This document shows, in pieces, positions 1 to 8,422 of a DNA stretch of 64,000 bases; the stretch's first letter is position 1, and each line of letters starts with the position of its first letter. The position numbers were made by a program, and so were the translations under genes. Where the stretch lies: positions 124,001 through 188,000 of the forward strand of contig NZ_FNRO01000007.1 in NCBI RefSeq assembly GCF_900107745.1, in the 5' to 3' direction. Source of the DNA: Variovorax sp. YR216 (GTDB taxonomy: Bacteria > Pseudomonadota > Gammaproteobacteria > Burkholderiales > Burkholderiaceae_C). A model generated the notes under the pieces. That model was not told where the DNA came from. It was given only the letters and a program-made list of their open reading frames with translations, and made no database searches.

Positions 1-1
1 G

Positions 2-847
2 ACCGTGGGCTCGACCGGATCGCCGCTCTCGCCGGAGGCCTGCCGCTGGCTCTACGAGGCCGTCAAGCCGGACCTGTGGCTCAACGTCGTCTCCGGCGGC
101 ACCGATCTGGCCGGCGGTTTTCTCGTCGGCCTGCCGACGCTGCCGGTGTACCTGGGCGAGATGCAATGCCGAACGCTGGGCGCGCACGTCGAGGCCTGGA
201 ACGATGCGGGCCAGCCCGTCGTCGACGAGGTGGGCGAGCTGGTGTGCACGAACCCGCTGCCATCGATGCCGCTGTTCTTCTGGGGCGACGAGGACGGCAG
301 CCGCTATCGCGAGAGCTACTTCGACACCTTCCAGGACGCGCAGGGCCGTCCCGTCTGGCGCCACGGCGACTGGTTGCGCCTCGTGCCCAGGCCCGACGCG
401 GTGGGCGGCGTGATCTACGGCCGCTCCGACGCCACCATCAACCGCCAGGGCGTGCGCATGGGCACGGCCGAGCTGTACCGGGTGGTCGAGGCGCTCGATG
501 AAGTGGTCGACAGCCTGGTGGTCGACCTGGAGTACCTGGGGCGTCCGTCGTGGATGTCGCTGTTCGTGCAGCTGGCCGACGGCCGGGAGCTCGATGCGGC
601 GCTGCACCAGCGCATCCGCGACGCGCTGCGCACCGGGCTGTCGGTGCGTCACGTCCCCGACGAGATCGTCCAGGTCTCGGCCATCCCGCGCACGATCACC
701 GGCAAGAAGCTGGAACTGCCGGTGAAGAAGCTGATGCTCGGCCATGCGCCCGAACGTGTCGTCAAGCGCGATGCGCTGGCCCGGCCGGAGAGCATCGACT
801 GGTTCGTCGAATTCGCGTCGTCATATCTGCGCCGCAATGCGGGTTAG
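2..847 (+). CDS. Acetoacetate-CoA ligase (acetoacetyl-CoA synthetase), C-terminal part
   Basis: ANL-superfamily adenylating enzyme, truncated at its 5' end by the window edge; 281 residues remain of a family usually about 650 residues long. The visible part begins at the STGSPL motif typical of acetoacetyl-CoA synthetases. It includes the adenylate-binding W-R-H-G-D-W-L region, the hinge-type YGRSDATINRQGVRMG motif, and the C-terminal TGKKLELPVKK segment carrying the catalytic lysine. The family activates acetoacetate to acetoacetyl-CoA with ATP, typically when polyhydroxybutyrate or ketone bodies are used. The stop codon TAG (845-847) overlaps the stop codon of the convergent lipase-like gene. 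The family call is firm; the substrate is inferred from the family. Confidence 0.85.
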   Translation, partial: TVGSTGSPLSPEACRWLYEAVKPDLWLNVVSGGTDLAGGFLVGLPTLPVYLGEMQCRTLGAHVEAWNDAGQPVVDEVGELVCTNPLPSMPLFFWGDEDGSRYRESYFDTFQDAQGRPVWRHGDWLRLVPRPDAVGGVIYGRSDATINRQGVRMGTAELYRVVEALDEVVDSLVVDLEYLGRPSWMSLFVQLADGRELDAALHQRIRDALRTGLSVRHVPDEIVQVSAIPRTITGKKLELPVKKLMLGHAPERVVKRDALARPESIDWFVEFASSYLRRNAG

Positions 848-2421
848 CTTCCCGCATTGAGCACGCCGTCGAAGAACACCCGCACCGACTGCATGCAGTA
901 GGCCGGCACCAGTTCGCCGTGGTAGGCAAAGGCGACCGACTGGTCCCGCTGCGCATCGGTGCCCGTCGAGTCCGCCCGCTTCTGCGCCTTGGCCTGCGCA
1001 AAGCCTGCGCGCGCCGCCGCGTACGCGTCGTTCACGCCTGTCGTTTCCAGATCCACGACGGAGAGCGATGACGAGGGCATCCCGCGCGCGCGGAAGTAGC
1101 CGGCGGTCGCGAGGCTGCTGTTGAAGTTGACGGTCGGGTCATTGGAGCCGCCGCACATCAGCACCGGATGCACAGGCAGCCAGTTGCGCAGGTCGTTGGC
1201 CACCGCCGCCCTGCGCAGGCCGGTCGTCGGGGTGCAGCCGAGCGGCGACGTTGTGGCGAGCGAAGCCTGCGTTGCCGGCAGTGCATTGCCGGGGCATGGG
1301 TTGGCCTGTACGTCGTTGAACCATGTCGTGAGGTAGCTCTGGCGCACTAGGTTGTTCGCGCCGTAGTCGATCGCCACGCTGGCATTCAAGGGGCCGGGCG
1401 TGGCATCGGCCGGGAAGAAGGCGTACCTCGGCAGCTTGCCTGTCGCGAACAGGTCGTCTCGCGATAGATAGCTCGGCAGCAGCGTGTCGATGCCGGTGGC
1501 GAACGCGTCTTCGTAGATCTCGCGCGTGCTCGCGTAGACGCCGCCGAGCTGCTTCTGCCAGCTGGTCGTGATCAGCGGGAAGAACACCGTGCTGTCGAAC
1601 TCGGGCAGCCCGCTCGCGGTGTAGTCGATCAAGAGGCTTACCGCTGACGGTGCGGACATCGGGGCCGATGCCGTCACCGTCATGCCCGTCGCCTGCATCT
1701 CGCGATGCGCGGCGAGCGCCGCATAGCCGCCTTCCGAATAGCCGGTGACCAGCAGGGATCCGGCGTCCGATGCCGAGAGCGCCGCCAGCGTCGAGCGCGC
1801 TGCCTTGAGCGCATCGATCAACTCCTTGCCCTGCTGGTCGGCATTCAGGAAGGGGTGATAGGGCAGCGTCGACTTGTCGTAGCCCGCGTAGTTGGGCGCC
1901 ACCACGATGTAGCCCTGCGCCGCGAACATCGCCGCCACGATCACGCCTTCGGCAGCGGCCGGCTGGTTGGTGTTGGTGAGATTGGAGATGTCGTAGTTGC
2001 GCTCGGTCGCGGTGCCGTGGCCGTACAGCACGATGGGGCGCGGCCCGTTGCAGCCGGGGTCCGTGCCTGCGGGCAGCATGATCGCGCCGCTGGCCGGGAC
2101 CGATTCGCCCTGCGCGCCCACCGTCTGGTATTGCAGGTAGCGCACATCGATGCCGCACTTGGGCACGCCCGCGGCCTGTTCGACCCGCTTGCCGGTCGAG
2201 GTGGCTTCGAGCAGCGTCTTGAACTGGTCCGCCGACAGGCGCACGACGCGATCCGGTACAGCGGTGAGGGCGGTGCCGCGCTGCGGCGTCGTGTTGGCGC
2301 CGTTGATGGCCAGCGCCAGCGCGCTGTTGCTGCCGCTTCCGCCGCCGCCGCATGCGGTCAGCATCAGCAGGCAGGACGAGGCAAGGGCGGGCGCGACGAG
2401 GCGGACGGCAGAGCGGCGCAT
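844..2421 (-). CDS. Secreted lipase-like alpha/beta hydrolase, putative lipoprotein
   Basis: A 525-residue exported alpha/beta hydrolase. The N-terminus is a lipoprotein signal (RR, then a hydrophobic stretch, then LTAC followed by a GGGGSGS linker), so it is probably anchored in the outer membrane or periplasm. The nucleophile elbow GYSEGG lies near residue 226 and the oxyanion-side motif YGHGT near 135, as in fungal-type secretory (LIP) lipases and related bacterial esterases. I chose the ATG at 2421, not the one two codons upstream, because GGAG lies 6 bases before it. It is convergent with the acetoacetyl-CoA synthetase gene and shares its stop region; both could serve ester or hydroxyalkanoate use, but that link is inference. 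Confidence 0.75.
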   Translation of the reverse strand: MRRSAVRLVAPALASSCLLMLTACGGGGSGSNSALALAINGANTTPQRGTALTAVPDRVVRLSADQFKTLLEATSTGKRVEQAAGVPKCGIDVRYLQYQTVGAQGESVPASGAIMLPAGTDPGCNGPRPIVLYGHGTATERNYDISNLTNTNQPAAAEGVIVAAMFAAQGYIVVAPNYAGYDKSTLPYHPFLNADQQGKELIDALKAARSTLAALSASDAGSLLVTGYSEGGYAALAAHREMQATGMTVTASAPMSAPSAVSLLIDYTASGLPEFDSTVFFPLITTSWQKQLGGVYASTREIYEDAFATGIDTLLPSYLSRDDLFATGKLPRYAFFPADATPGPLNASVAIDYGANNLVRQSYLTTWFNDVQANPCPGNALPATQASLATTSPLGCTPTTGLRRAAVANDLRNWLPVHPVLMCGGSNDPTVNFNSSLATAGYFRARGMPSSSLSVVDLETTGVNDAYAAARAGFAQAKAQKRADSTGTDAQRDQSVAFAYHGELVPAYCMQSVRVFFDGVLNAGS

Positions 2422-2540
2422 GAACATCTCCGGCGTAGGGATCGGAACCTCGCGAGGGTGCCCGCCGCGATCGCCGCCGCCATGCCAGCGACAGCCGCTT
2501 CTTCATGAAGCATCTGGCCTACACGGGCACGCGGGGCCGA

Positions 2541-4622
2541 TCAGCGCAGCACGACAACGCCGTCCGCGGCCCGCACGCCCTGTCCTTGGGGCAGCACGAA
2601 GACCGGGTTGATCTCTGCCTCCAGGACGCGATCGCCGAACTGCGCGACCATCCCGGAGAACGCCACGATCGCGTCGACCAGTGCGTCGACATCGGCCTTG
2701 GGCCGGCCGCGGAAGCCGTCGAGCAGCGGCCAGGTCGCGAGCTCGCGCGCCATGCCCAAGGCTTCTTCGCGACAGAGGCCGCCTTGCGGCGGAAGCAACC
2801 GCATGGTGGTGTCCTTGAAGAGTTCGGCGGTGATGCCGCCCATGCCCAGCAGGATGGCGGTGCCGAGCGGGTCGCGGTGCATGCCGAGGATGAGCTCGGT
2901 GCCGCCCATGACCATCTCCTGCACGAGAAAGCCCCGGGGGCGCACGCGCGTTCTGGTTTCGACTTCGTCGGCCATCGCGGTCATCCGCGTTCCCACGAGA
3001 TCCGGCGTCAGGTTCACGGCCACGCCGCCGACATCGCTCTTGTGCGTGATCTCGCCCGACAGGATCTTCAGCACCACGCGACCACCGAGCGTTTGCGCGG
3101 CGCGCTGTGCTTCTTCAGGCGTCTGCACAACGATCTCGCGCACGGAGCGCACGCCGAAGCGCGCGAACAATTGCTTGGCCTGTGCCTCGTCCAGCGAACC
3201 CGACGGGAGGTCATCCATCGGCACATTGGCGGGCGGCGCCTGCGTCGCAGGTTCGCTCCAACGGCTGGCGCGCAGCAAGCCGTCGAGCGCGGCCGTGCAG
3301 CTTTCCGCTGCGGCGAATGCCGGCACGCCACGCCGGGTCAGCAAGGCCGCCACTTCCGGCGCATGCGGACTCACGTAGGCGACGACCGGTTTGTCGGAGA
3401 GCGGAAGGCAGTCCCGGATCGCATCGGCCATGAGTTCCGGCATCGCGAGGCCGGAGGAGCCGATGATGATCGCGAGTGCGTCGTAGCTGGGACTCGCGAG
3501 CAATGCCTCGATGGCGCCGCGCAGCAGGTCCGGCTGCAGGCCCGCCAGGGTGACGTCGATCGGATTGCGGTCGAGCGCGGCGTGGTCGCCGGTTTGCAGG
3601 GCGCGCAGCGCGGCGGCGGTGTCTGCATCGGGTGCGGGCGTCTCGAAGCCCGACATGCCAAGGCTGTCCGAGACCAGCGTTCCGGCGCCGCCCGTCGAGG
3701 TCAGCACCGCCACGCGACGGCCGCGCAAGTGGCGCCCCGTCGCCAGCGCGGCGGGAATGTCCAGGAGGTCGCCGAAGGCCTGGGCGCGGATGACGCCGGT
3801 CTGGCGGAACAGTGCGTCGTACATCCGATCGGTGCCGGCCAGCGCGCCCGTGTGCGAGACGGCCGCCTTCGCGCCGGCCTCCGAGCGCCCGATCTTGAAT
3901 GCGACGATCGGCTTGCCCGCGCGCGCGGCCTTCAGCGCCGCGGTCCGGAACTTCTCGGGGTTGCGTATGGCTTCCACGTAGAGCGCGATGACCCGCGTTG
4001 CTTCGTCATCGACCAGCGCGTCGATGAAGTCCGCGAGTTCGAGATCCACTTCGTTGCTCGTGGAGACGAGCTTCGAAAGCCCAATGCCGCGCGCCGCGGC
4101 CCGCGACAGCAACGAGCCGAGGATGCCGCCGCTTTGCGACACCACGCCGATCGCACCCTTGGGAAAGTCGTCCATCTCGAGCGCGCCGCTCGCGGAAAGC
4201 ACGATGTTGTCCGTGAGGTTGACCAGCCCGATGGTGTTGGGGCCGAGGATGCGCATCGCGCCCGCGGCGTCGATCAGTTCCTTCTGCCGGCGCACGCCGT
4301 GCTCCCCGGTTTCGGCATAGCCGCTCGCCAGCACGATGGCTGCTGCCGTACCGCGGGCCGCGAGCTCGCGCACGGCCAGGTGTGCGCGTTCGGCGCCCAG
4401 CAGCACGATGCCCACGTCGGGTGTTTCGGGCAGCGAGGCCACGTTCGGGTAGCAGGTCAGGCCGCCGATCTGCGGGACCTTCGGATTGACCGGGTAGATC
4501 GCACCACCGAAGTCATGCTTCAGCAGGTAGGACACAGGCCGGCCCGCTGTCTTCGCCGGATCCGCCGAGGCACCAATGACCGCCACGCTGCGTGGCTTGA
4601 GAAGCCGGGTGATCGCGTTCAT
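2541..4622 (-). CDS. NDP-forming acyl-CoA synthetase (acetate-CoA ligase family, FerA-like layout)
   Basis: 693 residues with the full one-chain architecture of ADP-forming acyl-CoA synthetases. A CoA-binding Rossmann domain starts at residue 8 (SVAVIGAS). A succinyl-CoA ligase-like domain carries the presumed phospho-histidine in SHTGALAG. The C-terminal ATP-grasp domain follows a GSLDEAQAKQLFARFG linker, with the KILSGEITHKSDVGGV lysine/histidine segment. It makes an acyl-CoA from a free acid, ATP and CoA. The ATG overlaps the stop of the enoyl-CoA hydratase gene (ATGA), so the two are translationally coupled. An NDP-forming synthetase beside a hydratase resembles FerA/FerB-type phenylpropanoid activation, but any organic acid is possible. 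Confidence 0.85.
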   Translation of the reverse strand: MNAITRLLKPRSVAVIGASADPAKTAGRPVSYLLKHDFGGAIYPVNPKVPQIGGLTCYPNVASLPETPDVGIVLLGAERAHLAVRELAARGTAAAIVLASGYAETGEHGVRRQKELIDAAGAMRILGPNTIGLVNLTDNIVLSASGALEMDDFPKGAIGVVSQSGGILGSLLSRAAARGIGLSKLVSTSNEVDLELADFIDALVDDEATRVIALYVEAIRNPEKFRTAALKAARAGKPIVAFKIGRSEAGAKAAVSHTGALAGTDRMYDALFRQTGVIRAQAFGDLLDIPAALATGRHLRGRRVAVLTSTGGAGTLVSDSLGMSGFETPAPDADTAAALRALQTGDHAALDRNPIDVTLAGLQPDLLRGAIEALLASPSYDALAIIIGSSGLAMPELMADAIRDCLPLSDKPVVAYVSPHAPEVAALLTRRGVPAFAAAESCTAALDGLLRASRWSEPATQAPPANVPMDDLPSGSLDEAQAKQLFARFGVRSVREIVVQTPEEAQRAAQTLGGRVVLKILSGEITHKSDVGGVAVNLTPDLVGTRMTAMADEVETRTRVRPRGFLVQEMVMGGTELILGMHRDPLGTAILLGMGGITAELFKDTTMRLLPPQGGLCREEALGMARELATWPLLDGFRGRPKADVDALVDAIVAFSGMVAQFGDRVLEAEINPVFVLPQGQGVRAADGVVVLR

Positions 4623-5401
4623 GCCCGCGCTCCTAGGAATGCCATCACCGATTCGCGATGCTCGGTGCTCGTGTAGCAGATGCCCTGTGCCTGGCTGCCC
4701 TGCGCGAAGACCTGTTCGGCCGACAGTTCGAAGCTTTGGTCCAGGATGCGCTTGCCCAGCGCGAGCGCCGTTGCCGACCCCTGGCTCAGCGCACGGGCCC
4801 ACTCCTGCGCGTCGGCCAGCAGACGGTCCGCGCTCGTCCTGCGATCGACGATGCCCAGCGCGAGCGCTTCGTCCACCGCCACCTTGCGGCCGGTGAAGAT
4901 CAGTTCCTTGGCGCGCGGCAGGCCGATGCGCCGAGGCAGGAAGTACATGCCGCCGCCATCCGGAACGATGCCGCGGTGGATGTACGACCAGGTGAAGCTG
5001 GCCCATTCGCTTGCGATGATGAAGTCGCATGCGAGCGCCGTATCCGCGCCCAGGCCCGAGGCCGCACCGTTGACCGCCGCGATGACGGGCTTGGGCATGG
5101 TGTGCAGGAGCGCCTGCGTGTAGTGGACGCGCTGCTGACGGTGCCAGCCGTTGAAAGCGATCTCGCCGGCCGGTGCGTTCATGCGCTTCTCCATGCCGGC
5201 GACGTCGCCGCCCGCGCAGAAGCCCTTGCCTGCGCCGGTCAGCACGAGGGCGCGGATGGCCTTGTCGGCTGCCACGCGCTCCAGCGCGTGGATGAACTCG
5301 GTGCGCATGTCGTCGCTCATCGCGTTGCGTTTGTCCGGACGGTTGAAAGTGAGGGTGGCGATGCCGCCTTCGATCTGCAGTTGGATCAGGGAAGTGCTCA
5401 T
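4619..5401 (-). CDS. Enoyl-CoA hydratase/isomerase (crotonase) family protein
   Basis: 260 residues, the usual crotonase length. The hallmark NRPDKRNAMS near the N-terminus, the oxyanion-hole segment GKGFCAGGDVAGM and a second oxyanion glycine region NGAASGLGADTALACDF are all present. It acts on an acyl-CoA thioester (hydration, isomerisation or retro-aldol; substrate not readable). It lies between the receptor gene 5433-6410 and the acyl-CoA synthetase 2541-4622 on the same strand and overlaps the latter by 4 bases, so the three form one operon: uptake, CoA activation, then CoA-ester modification. Confidence 0.85.
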   Translation of the reverse strand: MSTSLIQLQIEGGIATLTFNRPDKRNAMSDDMRTEFIHALERVAADKAIRALVLTGAGKGFCAGGDVAGMEKRMNAPAGEIAFNGWHRQQRVHYTQALLHTMPKPVIAAVNGAASGLGADTALACDFIIASEWASFTWSYIHRGIVPDGGGMYFLPRRIGLPRAKELIFTGRKVAVDEALALGIVDRRTSADRLLADAQEWARALSQGSATALALGKRILDQSFELSAEQVFAQGSQAQGICYTSTEHRESVMAFLGARA

Positions 5402-5432
5402 GGTGTGGTTCCGAGGTGGGGCTGGCGACGGC

Positions 5433-6410
5433 TCAGTCGAGCTTCACGTTGTTTTCCTTGATGACCTTGCGCCAGCGGGCTTCTTCGCCGCGCACGTAGG
5501 CATCGAGTTCGGCCGGTGCACCGGTCGATACGCTGAGTCCTTCCGGCTCGAGCCGCTTGCGGAACTCGGCGTTCCCGGTGGCCTTGTTCGCCGCCGCATT
5601 CAGCTTGGCGACGACGTCCGCGGGTGTTCCGGCCGGCGCGAAGATGCCGTACCAGCTTTCCATCGAGTAGTCGGGCACGCTCTCGGCGATTGCGGGGACG
5701 TCCTTCATCGCGGGCGAGCGCTTGGGCGTGGTCACGCCCAGAGCGCGGAGCTTGCCGCTGGCGACCATCGGCGCGGCCGCCGCCGCGGTGGCGAACATCA
5801 TGTCCACCTGTCCGCCCAGCAGGTCCGTCATCGCCGGGCCCGCGCCCTTGTACGGCACGTGCGTCGTCTGGACCTTGCCCAGGTTGTTGAACATCTCGCC
5901 CGCGAGATGGGCCGAGGTGCCGTTGCCCTGCGAGGCGAAGGTCAGCTTGCCCGGATGGGCGCGTGCGGCGTCCAGCACGTCCTGAACCGACTTGTAGGGG
6001 CTGTCCGCGCAGACCACCAGGACGTTGGGCCCGCGCGCAAGAAGCGCGATCGGCGCGAAGGCCTTGTCGGTGTCATAGGGCAGCTTCGCCATCAGGCTGG
6101 GATTGACCGCATGCGCGAAAGTCGCCACGACCACGGTGTAGCCATCTGGGGTGCTCTTGGCCACGAGGTCCGTGCCGATGATGGTGCCGGCACCAGGCCT
6201 GTTGTCCACGATCACCGGTTGTCCGAGCGTCTGCGACATGCCGGCGCCCAGGGTCCGCGCGATGCTGTCGGTGCCGCCGCCGGGTGCGAAGGGCACGATC
6301 ATGCGGATCGGCCTGTCGGGGTAGGCGGCCAATGCGGAACTCGCGGCGAGCGTGGCGACGGCCAGCCCGGCGCCGAGTCGCGCGCGCAAGGATGAAAAGC
6401 GGAAGGTCAT
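5433..6410 (-). CDS. Bug-family (TctC-like) periplasmic solute receptor
   Basis: 325 residues. A Sec signal peptide ends about at SSALA|AYPDRP, followed by the family signature YPDRPIRMIVPFAPGGG and the later HVPYKGAGPAMTDLLGGQVD block that defines Bug/tripartite tricarboxylate receptors. These bind small carboxylates or other acids in the periplasm. No TctA or TctB membrane gene lies in the window, so it is an orphan receptor that must share a distant membrane unit or work in sensing. It is first in a minus-strand operon with a crotonase and an acyl-CoA synthetase and divergent from an IclR regulator, whose putative operator lies in the 148-bp gap. Confidence 0.88.
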   Translation of the reverse strand: MTFRFSSLRARLGAGLAVATLAASSALAAYPDRPIRMIVPFAPGGGTDSIARTLGAGMSQTLGQPVIVDNRPGAGTIIGTDLVAKSTPDGYTVVVATFAHAVNPSLMAKLPYDTDKAFAPIALLARGPNVLVVCADSPYKSVQDVLDAARAHPGKLTFASQGNGTSAHLAGEMFNNLGKVQTTHVPYKGAGPAMTDLLGGQVDMMFATAAAAAPMVASGKLRALGVTTPKRSPAMKDVPAIAESVPDYSMESWYGIFAPAGTPADVVAKLNAAANKATGNAEFRKRLEPEGLSVSTGAPAELDAYVRGEEARWRKVIKENNVKLD

Positions 6411-6511
6411 GCGTGTCTCCTGCCTCGAAAGGCTTGGGTTGATGGGCGGCTTCGGGTGCCGCGCTGCATGGGGGAAAGCTTAGAACCCCGGGTCGCGATT
6501 GGCACCCGCCA

Positions 6512-6530
6512 AATTCCATGCAGTGGAATT
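6512..6530. promoter_or_regulatory. Inverted repeat, candidate IclR-family operator
   Basis: AATTCCA and TGGAATT are perfect 7-bp inverted arms separated by TGCAG. The repeat sits 29 bases upstream of the IclR gene start and in the gap shared with the divergent receptor operon. IclR-type regulators commonly bind short palindromes containing TGGAA/TTCCA half-sites in such gaps, so it is a natural autoregulation and pathway-control site. The regulator-site match is inferred from position and symmetry only. Confidence 0.55.
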
Positions 6531-6558
6531 CGATGCCGAGGCCGCTACACTGCCGCGC

Positions 6559-7386
6559 ATGAACCAGAACGTCGGTGACTCTTCCGCGCAGCGAAGCGCC
6601 GGCCGCGTGCTCGACGTCGAGAAGCCGGGGCTTTCAGCCGCCAATCGCTCGCTGGAGCGCGGCATCGAGATCCTTCGCGCCTTCCGGCCAGGCGCCGCGT
6701 TGTTGGGCAATGCCGAACTGGCCGAGCGCACCGGCCTGCCGAAGGCCACGGTCACCCGCCTGACGCAGACGCTGGTGGGTATCGGCATGCTCCAGCCCGA
6801 TCCGCCCACGCGTGCCTATCGGCTTGCGCCTGGGGTGCTGAGCCTCGCGCACTCGATGCGCTCGGGCTCGGCGGTGCTTTCGATCGCCTCGCCGCTGATG
6901 CGCGCCACTGCAGAGGCGAACAAGATCAACGTGGGGCTCGCAGCGCCGGACCGGGACGAGATGGTCTATCTCGAGTCCATCCGCTACAACCGCCGGCCTT
7001 CGCTGCGTTCCGTCGTGTCGGGTCAGCGTGTCCCGATGGAATTGACTTCACTGGGGCGAGCCTATCTTTACAGCGCACCCGAGCCGCGGCGCAAGGCACT
7101 GCTCGGCCACTTCAGGCGCTTGCGCCGCACGCAATGGAGAACGCTGGGTCCGGAGATCGAAGCCTCATTGCGCTGCATGGAGGAATCGGGCTACTGCGCC
7201 GCATCGTGGCAGGCCGAAGTCGTGGCGGTTGCCACTTCACTGGTCGTGCACGGCGCGCACTATGCGCTCAACGTGAGCGTGTCGACGCTCGATCCCTTCG
7301 ACGAGACGGTTCGCGAACTCGCGACGCGCCTTCTGGCGCTCAAGGCCGGCATCGAGCGCGCGCTCGACCTTGCCAGCGACACTTGA
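6559..7386 (+). CDS. IclR-family transcriptional regulator
   Basis: 275 residues. The N-terminal winged helix (SLERGIEILRAFRPGAALLGNAELAERTGLPKATVTRL, given here in outline by its first residues SLERGIEILRAF and recognition helix LPKATVTRLTQTL) is followed by the IclR effector domain ending in a region with conserved acidic/hydrophobic segments. A longer frame opens with TTG at 6499, but that would place the palindrome 6512-6530 inside the gene; the ATG at 6559 gives the usual family length. It is divergent from the Bug receptor/crotonase/acyl-CoA synthetase operon and is its probable regulator. Effector unknown. Confidence 0.85.
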   Translation: MNQNVGDSSAQRSAGRVLDVEKPGLSAANRSLERGIEILRAFRPGAALLGNAELAERTGLPKATVTRLTQTLVGIGMLQPDPPTRAYRLAPGVLSLAHSMRSGSAVLSIASPLMRATAEANKINVGLAAPDRDEMVYLESIRYNRRPSLRSVVSGQRVPMELTSLGRAYLYSAPEPRRKALLGHFRRLRRTQWRTLGPEIEASLRCMEESGYCAASWQAEVVAVATSLVVHGAHYALNVSVSTLDPFDETVRELATRLLALKAGIERALDLASDT

Positions 7387-7397
7387 GGCCTGGCCGT

Positions 7398-8294
7398 CTA
7401 GCGAGGCGCCTTGACGCCCTGTGCCGCCTGGGCGCGGTACTGAGAAGGCGAGCACCCCATCGCGCGCGTGAAGAACTTGCTGAAGTAGGCCGGGTCCTGA
7501 TAGCCGATCGCGGCGGCCACTTCCAGCACCGACATCGGCGTGTAGGCCAGCAGCCTTCGCGCCTCCAGCATCAGGCGCTCGTGCAGCAACTGAAGGGCCG
7601 ACTGTCGCGTCACGTTGCGGCAGGTACGGCTCAGGTGGTCGGGCGTCACGCCCAGGGCCTCGGCGTAGAACGGCAGGCCGCGGTGTTCGCGGAAGTGCTT
7701 CTCGGCAAGGGCGAGATAGCGCTGCACCAACGCGTCGCGGGCGCCGGGGAGCTGCGTCTTCTGGACGTGCTCGCCATGCAGGCGCAGGAGCAGCACCGCC
7801 AGCAGCGTGGCGAGGGCCAGCAACGCGGGCACGCGGCCGGTGCCGTGGCCGCGGAACTCGCGCGCGAGCTTCTCGAAGAGCGATGCGCATTCGTCGCGCG
7901 CCTCGTCCGCCAGGCCGGTCAGCACGAACGAGCCGGCGAGGCCCGTATCGGCGAGGCGCGTGCCCGAGAGCAGTTGCTGCAAAGTCGCGCTGGGAATGGT
8001 CACCTGGTGGCCCATGGTGTCGCGCGTGTGGCGGAAGCCGTGCACCGAACCGGGCGCGATCAGCAGAATGGCCGGCGCCTGCGCATCGACCGCGCGGCCG
8101 TCCACCGTGCCGCTGATGTGCCCGCGTTCGAGGAACTGGATCTGGTGCAGGCCCTCGTGGCGATGCGCCGGAATCGTCCAGTCCATTTCCTGACCGCGCA
8201 CGGCAACGGGCTCGTAGTGCAGGCAATCGTCGGGCTGTTCGTGCCGGACTTCCCGGAATGGAACGAGGAGCAGGGGGGCGGCGGCAGGCTTCAC
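7398..8294 (-). CDS. AraC-family transcriptional regulator (PobR-like layout)
   Basis: 298 residues from a GTG start (8294-8292). The N-terminal half is a cupin-like effector domain (PAHRHEGLHQIQFLERGHISG, outlined by PAHRHEGLHQ near residue 42). The C-terminal AraC DNA-binding domain shows the two helix-turn-helices, the second being VLEVAAAIGYQDPAYFSKFF with the usual G-Y-x-D-x-x-Y-F-S-x-x-F pattern. It is convergent with the IclR gene (11-bp gap) and divergent from the Bug receptor/ThDP enzyme/HbpS operon, which it probably activates. PobR-type members respond to hydroxybenzoates; the effector here is not readable. Confidence 0.85.
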   Translation of the reverse strand: MKPAAAPLLLVPFREVRHEQPDDCLHYEPVAVRGQEMDWTIPAHRHEGLHQIQFLERGHISGTVDGRAVDAQAPAILLIAPGSVHGFRHTRDTMGHQVTIPSATLQQLLSGTRLADTGLAGSFVLTGLADEARDECASLFEKLAREFRGHGTGRVPALLALATLLAVLLLRLHGEHVQKTQLPGARDALVQRYLALAEKHFREHRGLPFYAEALGVTPDHLSRTCRNVTRQSALQLLHERLMLEARRLLAYTPMSVLEVAAAIGYQDPAYFSKFFTRAMGCSPSQYRAQAAQGVKAPR

Positions 8295-8422
8295 GGCAGG
8301 ATGAATGCAATCGAGGCCGGAAAACTACCCGCCCCGGCGCGATTTGTCCATTCGCAGCAGCCCCCGGTGGGCCGACCATCCAGGCAAAGACAACAAGGGC
8401 ACGCACGCCCAGGAGACAAGCC

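Noticed and set aside
2505..4676. A 723-codon open frame on the plus strand, antisense to the acyl-CoA synthetase
   Set aside because: Its translation is Arg/His/Ala-rich with no domain, and the opposite strand encodes a complete enzyme. Long antisense frames are expected at this G+C content.
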